Source: Panicum virgatum
Lineage: Eukaryota; Streptophyta; Magnoliopsida; Poales; Poaceae
DNA length: 64,000 bases
Reading direction: 5' to 3'
Assembly (NCBI RefSeq): GCF_016808335.1
Contig: NC_053146.1
Location: 41,908,470-41,972,469, forward strand
Part shown: positions 13,051 to 23,897 of the stretch, piece by piece
Position numbering within the stretch: position 1 is the first letter of the stretch
Layout: every line of letters begins with the position of its first letter
Translations under genes and position numbers: made by a program
Notes under the pieces: generated by a model
What the model saw: only the letters and a program-made list of their open reading frames with translations
What the model was told of the DNA's origin: nothing
The model's database searches: none

Positions 13051-15616
13051 TGTAGGGTCGAGATGGCGGACTAGAGGGGGGGTGAATAGTCCTTTCTAAA
13101 AAAATTGCGCTGGCTAACCGAAACTTATGCGGAATTGTAACTATTCGCTTAGCCAAGACTTCACCCCTATAACTATGACTCTAAGTCACCTCCAAAAAGA
13201 TCCTACACAAAGGAAATGGAGTGCCAAGCTAGCAAGAACTCTCCTGACAATTCTAATGCCGAGCCACACAAGCCTAAGCACTAGTAATTCACAAACCGGG
13301 GGAGCTCCTACACAATTCTAATGAGCAAAAGCACAAAGCCAAGCCTAAGCTTACTAGATGCTCAAGGACAAGGATACACAATCCAAATCCAAGAGCTCAA
13401 CTTGCTTAGCTACACAATCTAGGCAAGAGCAACTAATTAAGCTACACAAGCTAACTAGTTACACTAGAGAGCAACTACACAATCACAAGATATATATGAA
13501 TGTAAATACAAGGCTTGTGATTTGGAGAATGCAAACCACCGAGAAGAGTAGACAAAATTGACACGGTGATTTTTATCCCGAGGTTCACTTGGTTGCCACC
13601 AAGCTAATCCCCATTGAGACAAGCTCCAAGGTTATCGCCGATCCTCTTGCTAGTGGTGACTCTCAAGTCACACTCTCCCACTCTCCCACGTGGAGTGCTC
13701 ACACCGAGCTCTAGCACATGATCCGGCCGAACCACTTGTTGCTCTTCACGTCTTGCTCAACTAGAGTTGCTCTTCGTGGCTCCCGCGGGGTGAGCACAAT
13801 ACCCTTTTCACCGCACAATCTTCTTGAGGGCTTCAACGGAGCCTCTTGCCACCAAGCCGTCTAGGAGGTGGCAACCTCCAAGAGTAACAAGCACACCGGC
13901 TTGCAACACGATCACCTAGTGCCACTCGATGCAATCTCTCAAAGCAATCGCACTAGAATCGCTCTCTCACTCGATCGGATGATTACTATCAAGTTAGAGT
14001 GAGTAGAGGGCTCTCAAGCACTCTCACACATGGACACCAAGTCCCCAAGGTGCTCAGCAACCACAAATGGTCGGCCACACCCTATATTTATAAAGGGAGT
14101 CCCCAATCTGGCCGTTATACTCAAAACCCGTGAAAACAGAGTTTTCGCGGACTGTCCGCTTCACAAAAACCGGACAGTCCGCCATTCAAACCCAACGGCT
14201 AGATCTGCAATGATTATGTGTCAGAGTCGACCGTTAGAGCCCTTCGCGGACTGTCCGCTCCCTATTGGCGGACCGTCCGCAGTTCAGACACTCCGAACAC
14301 TCAGAGAGACAGCGTCTCTAGACAAACTTAAAGTTTGAGGGGTGGACCATCCGCACCCCTTGGGCGGACCGTCCGCCCTTCACATCATGCAACCCACCAG
14401 AAGCGAATCGTCTCTGGACAATTTAGCAACTGACCTGCGGACCGTCCGCACCCCAGGGGTGGACCGTCCGCCCTTCACTCTTAAATCCCACCAGAGACAC
14501 AACACGTCTCTGGTCAATTTGTTAAGTGACCTGCGGACTGTCCGCACCCCTTGGCCGGACAGTCCACATTCCAACCTTTCAGCCCAAGCCAGAGAAACAA
14601 CCTCTCTGGATGATTTCTTTAAAACACCTGCGGACTGTCCGCACCCCAGGGGCGGACCGTCCGCAGTATGGCCTTCAATCCCAAATAGAGCTGCAACCTC
14701 TCTGGACAAAAAATGAATTATACTTGCTGACTGTCCGCCTTACCAGGCCGGACCGTCCGCCCGTAACTTCTTTTTTCCCACAAGTTGATCAACATCAACT
14801 CCAACACCTTCTCCTTTGCAAATGTGCCAACACCACCATGGGAACAACACCATGTGCATGTGTGTTAGCATTTCACAAACATTTTCAAAGGATTTTCACT
14901 TGATCTCACCACGCCACTCGATCCTAGCAACATCGCAATGTTAGATCGCTCAAGTGGCACTAGATGACCGATATGCAAACAAGTTTGCCCCTCTTGATAG
15001 TACGACCATCTATCCTAAATCCGGTCATGCACTTCTCTACACAACCTTTGACCGGTGAAATGAAATGCCCTACAAGTCATACCTTTGCCTTGCGCATTCC
15101 ATTTCATCTTCCCAAATATTGATGCCACACAAGCACCAAACTCCATCAAGCCTTTTGATCATCATCATGAGTCAACACTTGGCTTGATCTTTCTTGAATG
15201 ATATGATCCACTCCATATCATCACATGACCTCTTTGGTCCATCGATCTTGACCTTGCTCGCTCTTCACCGTTGCCTCGGTCCATCGGCGCCAAATCTTGC
15301 CCAAGCTTCACCGCCTCGCGGTCCCTCGCTTCAAAGCCTTGACTTGCCCTTCTTCATTGCAACCGGTCCATCAAGCCAAGCCTTGTCTTGATCTTCTCCA
15401 CTTTGGTCACATAACTCCATGTCATGTCTCATATGCAATGAGCTCCTCCATCACACTATATGAGCATAACATCAACCCTTAGCCATTTCTCCTCCATGGC
15501 ACATGTTGCTCATACTTGTGTCTTTGTGTGGACTAATCTCCTGTGTATCTCAACATAAACACTTATTAGTCCACCTAAGTTGTCACTCAATTACCAATAC
15601 CAAACAAGGGCCCTCA
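13051..15616 (-). repeat. 5' LTR of element C (2566 bp)
   Basis: It matches the 3' LTR, including the dyad array (about 14150-14760). Differences include a deletion of roughly 20 bp near 13806, a short duplication of CTCTCCCA at about 13675, and CAAGGGCCCTCA instead of CAAGTGCCTTTCA at its outer end. Confidence 0.92.
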
Positions 15617-15621
15617 AGCTT
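15617..15621. repeat. Right TSD of element C (AGCTT)
   Basis: Identical to 4954-4958. The sequence of B resumes at 15622. Confidence 0.9.
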
Positions 15622-15740
15622 GAACGCAAGTTTCAACTTCTCTTGTGGCAAGACACTTCCCGATAAGACCTGGGAAGTACTCGCCTGCACCACAGAACTC
15701 TCCCTTTTTGGCACATCTTCAATTACCCCCACAGTATTCC
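15622..15740 (-). pseudogene. Exon 5 (5' part) of the antisense gene of B
   Basis: Minus-strand exon behind the acceptor ATTTCCAGAATCTAG. It continues in phase into 4958-4947 once element C is removed. It encodes GNTVGVIEDVPKRESSVVQA and a helical tail ending near LPQEKLKLAFKL. Its phase (one leftover base from exon 4, zero into exon 6) fits exactly only with C excised and one TSD kept. Bases 15741-15819 are the 3' part of intron 4, whose 5' part is at 45937-45950. Confidence 0.7.
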
Positions 15741-15814
15741 CTAGATTCTGGAAATCTAGTAGGAAAAGCACTACTTAATCAAATTAAGAGCAAAAAAGAA
15801 GTACTCTATCAGTA

Positions 15815-15819
15815 CAAGG
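15815..15819. repeat. Left TSD of element D (CAAGG)
   Basis: CAAGG precedes the LTR start TGTTTGATG and is repeated at 45932-45936. Confidence 0.9.
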
Positions 15820-16795
15820 TGTTTGATGTATTTTTGTCATGATATATTCAAATGTCAAGGGTTAAGCTCAAGTGTTTTACCGAGAAACAAGAAGAGAAAA
15901 ACAGCAATATAACAAGAGACAAGCTAGCAAGCTCGTGGGCTTCATATACGCGTGCATGGTGGCAAGCATATACACGCGTGCATGCTTCCTTGAACTGGCG
16001 GCGAGTACTCATTCAAGGTATGTGCGATATGTATTGCCATCTCGAGCTGCTGCTGGCCCCATGTGGCAGCCGGTGTGGCCTAGAAGATTCTAGAAGCGTC
16101 AAGACCTCCTGAACTCTCGCTCCGTGGCAACGACTTGGCGTTTGGCCCATAGCAAAATGAGAGGTCCGCTGCATCATCCTCTTAGCTTCTTGTGCCCGTG
16201 TGCTGGAGAGCATTCCTGGTTAGGCCCACGGTGCAGTGAGCCTGGCTAGACAGGATGCGTGTGGTTCCATTTTGCATGCCAAGAGCCGGGCGGATAAGTC
16301 TACCAAGTTTTTCTCAACTGAAGGCCGATGGTGTCGGGTGGGAGGCCTAGGGCTGCATGTCACCCTAATTCCTGTCTATATAAAGGACATGAGGTCTTCA
16401 CGAAGGGGGCTCTTCCTTTCCTTGACGGGAGCAGCAGGCGGCTGAAGGAGCCAGGGGCGAGGCGTGCCCCCAGCCCATCTCCATCGAATATGCAGACGAC
16501 GTCGTGCAACATCAAGCCACGCACCGGAGTCGAGGGATCGCCGGCCACCACCAAACTCGTCGTCCATCATCAGAGCCAGAAGCCGGCGACTGCGCCGACT
16601 GCGCCAGAGTCGAGGGATCGGATCGGATCGCCGGCGACATGGCTGCACACTTCCAAGGCCACCACCAGCGACAAGGTGAAGTTCTCACGGAGGAGCGGGA
16701 GTTCGACCATTAGGACCCCATCGATCTGCTCATCTCAGCGAACATTGCCATGGCGCCCCTGTTCGTCTTTGGAGGTGCAGCAGGTTGATCTTCTA
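15820..16795 (+). repeat. 5' LTR of D, the part shared with the 3' LTR
   Basis: About 975 bp match 36882-37606 plus 43778-44029, including the TATA box (TATATAAA at 16377 and 37439). After GATCTTCTA the two copies diverge completely, so the 5' LTR is recombined or truncated, or the 3' LTR is. I could not locate a primer site. Confidence 0.75.
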
Positions 16796-17235
16796 GGCGT
16801 GGTTTTTTTTACATCAACAGCATTGGGGGCAGCAGCGAACTGCCTCCCTCGTCTCCATCGCCGAAGGCAGAACGGCTTGGTCTTCTACATCAACAGCACT
16901 GGGGGCAGCAACAAACTGCCTTGCTCGTCTCCACCGCCGACGGTGTTCCGGCATGATCCTATTCATCAATAGCTATGGGGAAACGATGCACCCCCCACAA
17001 CCATATGCAGCGCTGATGGCATTCTGGCGTAAGCTTCGATATTGGGGGGCATCAATGTGCCTCCTTGGTCATCCACACCGCCAGCGACGTTCTGGCATGA
17101 CTTTCCATGCAGCAGCATCACTGGGGGCAACATTTTGCATCCCCATCCATATGTGGCGCCAATGATGTTCCGGCGTAACTTCCGACACTGGGGGGCATTA
17201 CGTCTCCTCAATCATTTATATTGTCGATGTTATTT
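16780..17235 (+). repeat. Degenerate 70-90-bp tandem repeats in D
   Basis: About six diverged units share CAACAGCACTGGGGGCAGC or GGGGGGCATCA-like cores, each followed by TTCCGGC or TTCTGGC. The array starts where the two LTRs of D stop matching. Confidence 0.55.
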
Positions 17236-18139
17236 CTGACTACATCTCCTACATTAATCCAAGCTTTATGAGGTTCATATTTTTTGCATAAATCCTTTTG
17301 CCTCTTAGATGATCAGTGTGCATTCACCATTGCACTACTTGGTCACTTTTTTCTGCCAAAAAAAAACGGACCTCATGTGTCCTAAAAATAAATAAATGTC
17401 TATCCCCATGGAGTGTTCAGCTGCAGTGCAGGTTGGGACTGCCTCAGAACTTTGTAAGGAAGTATTCGAGGTGGAGCTTACAGCCGACGCCCCTACATGC
17501 AATGTGCACAGCTCATGCTGAGCGTGCTCTACTGGAGGCAGTGGGAAGATGACTTGAGTTACTCCCGAGCAGCGAGGGGACCACGCCCCTCGCGCTTCTT
17601 GGTATGGGGGCAACACACTCCAGGGAAGACTATAGGAGAAGAGCAAGAAAAGGGCTACCTGGTGCGACACAAGTTTCATTCAGTGTGCAGCCACTTGCCA
17701 TCCCTGGAAGGTGAAAACAAGGGACCAAAAGAAAATTATGCCTGCGAGGATTCACCTAGATACACATAGGTGAATGGCTACCCTCCAAGTCCCTATGAGA
17801 TCAGAGCAAGTTTCAAGATTCAACATCCATATTTCAAGAGGTCTCCAAAGAAAATGACCGAATCAAGTGACAAGCAAATTCCAAAATCCAAGAAGTCAAA
17901 TATCAAGATCAAGTTCAAAGGGTCTCCAAAGAAGATGACCCTGATACAAGTTTCAAACAAGTCTGATCCCAATCGGAAGGTGGGGGATAGCCGTTCACCA
18001 TCCTCAGCAAAAGTAATGGCAAAAAAAAAACAAAAGTAAATCCAGCTGTTGTCCCAAAACCACCCAAACCAACTTAGCCACACCTATGTCTCTATGCCAA
18101 GGGATGTGAGCGGGCTGTGGTTTTACTCAATATGAAGGA
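17236..18139 (+). other. Internal region of D, no gene recognised
   Basis: A lysine-rich open frame (17770-18039) contains two SPKKMT repeats. It has no domain I can name and is short, so I do not call a gene. Confidence 0.4.
18135..18139. repeat. Left TSD of H (AAGGA)
   Basis: AAGGA precedes TGTTAGCACTCC and is repeated at 35407-35411. Confidence 0.85.
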
Positions 18140-19241
18140 TGTTAGCACTCCTTAAGTACCCATTTTATCCCTTATTTACCCTTGATAATGGCATGAATTT
18201 AATATCAAAATCACTAACCGTCCTAACCCCGGCCTAATTATTGGTCATTTTCACATTTGCACATATATTTTGGAGGAACTTCGTTTTTTGCAGGTTTTTG
18301 GCCTATTTTGGAGCATGAAATGACGAGGCCCGTGATCGAGCGCTAACACGGAGAAAGACGAAGGCCAAAGCCCAAAGGAAGGACCAAAGCCCATGTTGAT
18401 TCGAAGCCCATTCATGCACATCCGTCCTCCAAGAGAGCCCAAAGGACCAAGCCCACGAAGATGAGATCAAGATAATTCAGGATTAAGCAAAGCAAATGAA
18501 GATTTAAGGAAGGATTCCCTATCCTATCCTTTCCTCGAAGATATCTCTAAGATAACGACGTCCAAAGGGGTGCAATAGTGAAGGACATAAACTCTAGAAG
18601 ATGCAAGGAGTCTATAGGCGAAAGATGAGACCGAGGCGAGCCTGAAAGAGGGTAGGCCGGCTGGCCTAGGCCCATGAGCCGGCCGGCCTAGCCTATTTCT
18701 AAGGCGGTTCGGCCTCCCCTTCGACCGGTGGCTTCCTCAACTCATAAATAGCTCGCACCTTATTCAACTCGAGGCATCCATCCACCCAGAACTCGACGAA
18801 AACCTAGGGCCAAGACCGGAGGGAGACGACAGCCGCCGTAAGTCTTCGAAGTTGTCTAGGAGATGGCTTAGGCCTCCCCTAGCCACCATGGCCTCCCTGC
18901 GTGGTTGTGTCATGATGGAGTTCATGAGCTAGTTGGAGTTGTCGATGGTATGTACTCGGTGGTGACGATCTAAACGAATCTATTATGTGAATAATGTCTT
19001 CATGTCATCCGATCTATTTAGCGATCGAGTATCTCCTGGGTTGACGCTTGGGAGTACCTCTTTTGTTGATTTCGTTCTTTCTTCGGTGCACTTGTTCTTA
19101 GATCTATTCTTAAGATAGGTCACTTAGGGTGTTCTTGTAGCCGTGGTGGCTAGGGGTTCATGCCGGACATACCAAAGGGGTTCGACACATCTTCGTGCTC
19201 TGAAACTACTCTACCGATAGGGAGCGCCGTGACAGGGCATG

Positions 19242-20885
19242 TGTAACCATTATTGTGACTAATGAGTTTGTGCAGCTTAATGAAACATAATTGCTCATTT
19301 GGTCATATGTTAAAGAGGCCCCTCAATTTCATTATTCAAAAAGGCGATCTCGGTATTCAACTCAAATATATATCAAGACTAAGGATCTTTCTAGTCCTAA
19401 GTGTCGTAAGGTTGAGAAGGACACTTAGGTTAGTATAGGTTTTATAGTTTTGTAGAGGTCGCACTATTAAGAGGGGTTAAGGCTAAGTAACTTGAGCATG
19501 GACAAGGTCAATCAAAAATGTATGCACACTATGGTTACTCAGGTTCTAAAGAAGTTCAAATAAGTGGTTTTCAACTTATATCTCAAGAATATTTGGATTT
19601 CATTCAAGACTCAAATTAGAAAAGGCAAAATCAGAAAAAGTCTATACACCGGTTTAACCGACGACTCCAATTTTCTATACGTCGGTTAAACACAGTTAGC
19701 AGAGTCTGGACAAGTACATACACCGGTTAAACCGACAATATTTGAAATAAATGTCGGTGCAGTTGTCCAGAACATTGGTTTTCCAGGGTATTTCAAGTTA
19801 TATCCACCGGTTAAACCGACGATGTTTGAAAATTAACGTCAGTGCATTTGTCCAGTAAGTTGGTTTTTCCAGGGATTACAGAAGTCATACTCACCGGTTA
19901 AACCGACGATGGATTTGAGTTAACGTCGGTGCAGTTGTCCAGAGAGTTGGTTTTTCAGTTGATCAGTGGACAACTACACTCACCAGTTAAACCGATGATA
20001 CGTCGGTTAATCTGCCCGAGTTGTAACGGTTAGTTTCCAAAAAGGGCAGTTTGCATTCATCGGTTAAACCGATGCTGACAATTGGAGGATTGTCACATTA
20101 ACCGGCGTTGAGTACTTTTCTGGCAGCTTTTCTCCAATGGCTCTATTCGTGTGAGCTGCCTATATATACCCCTCCAATGGGTCATTTTGATCTCTCTTGA
20201 CACCAGGCAACATTCATACACCCATAGTATTGTTGAGAGCCACCTTGAGCTTCATCTTCCACACATTTGTTCATTCAATCATTCAAGAAGCAAGACTAAG
20301 GACTTGAGTAGAGAGAAGCTTGTGTGCATCCGTTCTTGGTGATCGGTTCTTGCTCAAGTGAAGGCCCTAGCTTGTTACTCTTGGTGATTGGCAGCACCCA
20401 GGCGATCTTGGTGATTGAAGGTGTTTCTTCCGGAGCTTGCCAAGGATTGTGGGAGCCCGAAGAAGTTTGTACATGGCTTGAGCTCCACCACGCCGGGATG
20501 GTGAACAGAGACTCTTAGTGAGCGCCCAAGTCTCGGTGACATGGGAGGTGACAAGACTCTTAGTGAGTGTCACAACGTGGATTAGGGGTGTGTGCCAACA
20601 CATCGACACCACGGGAAAAAATCCGGTTGTCTCTTGCCCACTCTTTCATTTCAAGCACTTACTTTCATGCAATTATTCATGTGCTTGACCTTAGAGATCA
20701 TAACTTAGCTCTACCTTGCTTAGTTTCATATCTTGCTGCTTCTTTGATAGCTTGTGTAGTTTGCTTAGTTAGCTAGTTGGTGAATTGAGCCTTACTAGAA
20801 TTGCATAGGTTAAGGTTGTCTTAATTGTTTTAGAAATTTGAAAAAGGCCCAATTCACCCCCCCTCTTGGTCCATCAATGCTTACA
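19242..20885 (+). repeat. 5' LTR of G (1644 bp, 5' edge deleted)
   Basis: Compared with the 3' LTR it keeps TGTA and then lacks about 42 bp before ACCATTATTG. It carries the CCGGTTAAACCGACG array (19649-20080), the TATA box TATATATA at 20161 and ends CTTACA. Confidence 0.9.
19645..20080 (+). repeat. About 85-bp tandem array of CCGGTTAAACCGACG motifs in the LTR of G
   Basis: Motif copies begin near 19649, 19721, 19805, 19892, 19980 and 20058, several followed by a GTCGG half-site. CGGTTTAACCG/CGGTTAAACCG is close to a palindrome. Units also share GCAGTTGTCCAGA and TTGGTTTTCCAGGG. The array stops about 80 bp before the TATA box and is repeated in the 3' LTR at about 33778-34200. Confidence 0.8.
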
Positions 20886-20887
20886 AT

Positions 20888-20900
20888 TGGTATCAGAGCC
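20888..20900 (+). other. Primer binding site of G
   Basis: TGGTATCAGAGCC lies two bases after the LTR end, the initiator Met-tRNA type, identical to that of C. Confidence 0.92.
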
Positions 20901-20941
20901 TCGTTGCTCATTTGGATCATTAGGCTTCACCGCCTAGAGCT

Positions 20942-23044
20942 ATGGCCAAGATGGGTGGTTCACCGCCTCACTTCGAGGGCAAGAACTTTGCCTATTGGAA
21001 AGTTCGCATGACCGTATACCTTGATGCGATTGCCCCCGAAGTGTGGTTAGCAACAAAGACCGGGTTCACCAGAACTCCCACATCGGAACAACTCAAGTGG
21101 AATGCAAAGGCTAGAAAGGCAATTTTCGAAGCCATTAGTGAGGAAGTCTTTGCTAGAGTAAATGGCATGGTCTTAGCAAGTGATATTTGGAAAGAGCTAA
21201 TTGAAATTCATGAAGGCTCCACAAAAGTTCGTGAATAAAAATATCACTTGTTTAGAGCTAAGTATGATTCCTTTAAGATGCTAGCTCATGAAAATTGCAA
21301 TGATATGTATTCTCGCTTGAATGTCATTGTCAAGGACATTAATGCTCTTGAAGTTTCTAAAATTGACAGTGGCTCCATCAACCGCAAGATTCTCATGCTC
21401 CTTCCAAAGCCCAAGTACAACATCATCAATGCTATGCTTCAAAAGGAGAATCTTGATACAATGGAAGTGGGAGAGCTTGTGGGCGAAATTCGCGCTCATG
21501 AAATGGGTATCCTTGGTATGTCCGAAGAGCAAACTATAAGCAAGTCAATCGCTCTCAAAACCAAGGCAAACAAGCCCCGCAAGCTCAAGATGATCAAGCA
21601 AGAATCAAGCTCAAGCAATGAAGAAGAAGACCATCATGAAAGCTCATCCGATGATGAAGATGGAGAACTTGCTCTCATGATGAGAAAGTTCACACGCTTG
21701 AGTGACAAGATAAACAAGAAGGGTTACAACTTTGACCCTAAAAGAAGAATGTTCCGGCCAAGGAAAGATGTCAAGTACAAAACATGCTACAATTGTGGAG
21801 AAAAAGGTCATATCTCTCCCGATTGCCCCAAGCCGGACAAGAGAAAGAAGGACAACAAGAGCAAACATCGCCATGACTCAAGCGATGATGATGAAGATGA
21901 AAAGAAAAACAAGAGCAAGAAGCTTGGGAAGAAGAAGGGCCATGACAAGAAGACTAAGCTCTTCCCAAAGAAGAAAGGCCACACCAAGAGAAGCTTCTTG
22001 GTGGAAAAACAAGAATGGGTGACCGATGTCTCATCAAGCGAAGATTCAAGTGATGAAGAAGACATCGTCACCATCGCTCTCACAAATGAAGAACCATCGC
22101 TACCTCCACCGCCCATGTGCCTCATGGCCAAAGGTAACTCTAAGGTATGTGAGAGTGAAGATGATAGTGATGACGAGCTTGACCCTTATGAGTTTACTAA
22201 CCTCATTAATGAGTATACATCCGTTATCAAGAGGGAAAATGGCAAAGTCAATATTCTTGAGAGCACTCATGCCAAGTTAGAGCTTGCCCACTCCGATTTG
22301 CTTGGTAAGTACAATGACTTGCTCAAAAAGCACAATGAGTCACTTGTACTTGCTAAGCAAGTTGAAGAGAGCCACAAGAAGCTTAAACAAGAGCATAGGG
22401 AGTTGGCTCACAAATATCAAGAACTTGAATTTGCCTATGAAGTAATTGACCCAAGTCTTGAGAACTTTTTCAATGAAACTATTGAAAAGGTCAATGCTTC
22501 TACTTCATGTGATGACCTACTCATTAATGCAAATGCTACTAATATTGTGCCCAAGCTTGCTCCTTCTAGGGAAAAGGAATTGATGGATCAAGTGGCAAGC
22601 CTCAAGAGTAGTATGGAGAAGCTCTCAAGAGGAGAATACATCCGCAAGGAAATTCTCTTCAACAATGCTCGTGACTATGGCAAGAGAGGTCTTGGTTCAT
22701 TTCTGGAGCCAAATCAAGGCACTACTCCTTCTCCGGAGATCAAGACTAGCTTCGTCAAGGAAGTTGGTTCATATTGCCAACATTGCCAAGTCACCGGGCA
22801 CCACACTAGGGAGTGCACCTTACCATCACGCCCTCTTCCCACTTTACCAAAGAATTACTTATCAATGTTTCAAAATAACCATTTTATTTTGAGTAAAGTG
22901 AAGGGCAAGGTGAAGGCCAAATTCATTGGCAAAATCACTAAGGAGTCCAAGAAGAAGCTCCCCAAGAAACTTTGGGTCCCAAAAGCTCTTGTCACACATA
23001 TGCAAGGCCCAAAGCTTGTTTGGGTTCCAAAAACTCAAAAATGA
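20942..23044 (+). pseudogene. gag of element G
   Basis: The ATG at 20942 is the first after the PBS (MAKMGGSPPHFEGKNFAYWK). About 700 codons form one frame with a single premature TAA at 21236-21238, after which the frame resumes (LFRAKYDSFKML). The N-terminal part is the copia capsid-type region. A lysine/serine/acidic linker follows, then a zinc knuckle (CYNCGEKGHISPDC, codons about 280-293), a long coiled-coil-like stretch, and a second Cys/His motif (CQHCQVTGHHTREC). It ends KLVWVPKTQK. Capsid protein would assemble the cytoplasmic particle. Loss at the TAA truncates it to 98 residues. Confidence 0.92.
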
Positions 23045-23060
23045 ATTCTCATGTGTGTAG

Positions 23061-23864
23061 GTGAACTACAAAGCCGGTGGAAAACATTGGGTACTTGATA
23101 GCGGTTGCTCTCAACACATGACTGGCAATGATAGCATATTCACCTCTCTTGAAGACCCCGGCGATCATGAACATGTCACCTATGGTGATAACTCAAGGGG
23201 GAAAGTCTTAGGTTTGGGTAGAATAGCAATTTCAAAAGATTTATCTATTTCTAATGTCTTGTTTGTAGAAGCACTAAGTTTTAATCTTATTTCAATTGCT
23301 CAATTATGTGATCTTGGACTAACGTGTACCTTTGACAAGAATGGTGTTGTAGTGACTCTTGAAGAAGACAAGTCATTGGTATTCATGAGGTTTAGGCATG
23401 TCAACATTTACTTGGTGGATTTCTCTTCAAAGCAAACAAGCTCCATGACATGCCTCTTCACCAAGTCATCTCTTGGGTGGCTTTGGCATAGAAGAATTGC
23501 TCATATTGGTATAAGCAACCTCAAGAAAGCCCACAAGAGAGGGATGATCACCGGCTTGAAGTATGCCACATTTGACAAGAACAAACTATGTAAAGCATGT
23601 CAAGCCGAAAAGCAAGTTGCAACACATCATCCTATCAAGACGATGTTGTCTACCTCCAAGCCGCTCGAGCTACTTCACATGGATCTCTTTGGTCCAACTA
23701 CATACAAGAGCATTGGTGGTAACCTCTATTGCCTAGTAATCGTTGATGATTTTTCACGCTATACTTGGGTCATGTTTTTAGGCGATAAGGGTGAAACTCC
23801 GGAAGTCTTCAAAACATTTGCAAGAAGAGCAAAATATTCCACCACAAGCACAAGTCACTCATGA
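23061..23864 (+). pseudogene. Protease and N-terminal integrase of G (core deleted)
   Basis: Protease is marked by WVLDSGCSQHMTGN (D-S-G active site). The integrase zinc-binding domain follows, with H...H (LWHRRIAHIG) and C...C (LCKAC). The first catalytic Asp is in LLHMDLFGP and VDDFSRYTWV is intact. The reading then leaves the family pattern at about RRAKYSTTS and meets TGA. The second catalytic Asp (DNG.EF region), the Glu and the integrase C-terminus are absent. The frame resumes at 23898 already inside the segment before RT. An internal deletion removed the integrase core, so this copy could not integrate by its own enzyme. Confidence 0.9.
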
Positions 23865-23897
23865 TCCACCCAACAAACATCCACGCATGAACTGCTA

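Larger units (their letters stand above)
4959..15616 (-). mobile_element. Ty1/copia-type element C, gag-only, non-autonomous
   Basis: A complete 10.66-kb element on the minus strand, bounded by 2.6-kb LTRs (4959-7556 and 13051-15616) and a perfect 5-bp TSD AGCTT. The LTRs read TGAAAGGC to CCCTACA on the minus strand. The primer site TGGTATCAGAGCC (initiator Met-tRNA type) sits directly inside the 5' LTR, and the polypurine tract AAAAAGGGGGAGAT precedes the 3' LTR. Between them only gag is recognisable (11062-12998). No protease, integrase or RT motif is visible in 7557-11061. The element must therefore have moved with enzymes supplied by another copy. It is inserted in exon 5 of the antisense gene of B. 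Confidence 0.9.

Noticed and set aside
16328..16972. 214-codon open frame in the 5' LTR of D
   Set aside because: Lies in the LTR leader, not preserved in the 3' LTR copy, low-complexity composition.
17770..18039. Lysine-rich open frame with SPKKMT repeats in D
   Set aside because: 90 codons, no family resemblance, AT-rich purine-rich DNA gives lysine runs by chance. Could be a gag remnant but cannot be supported.
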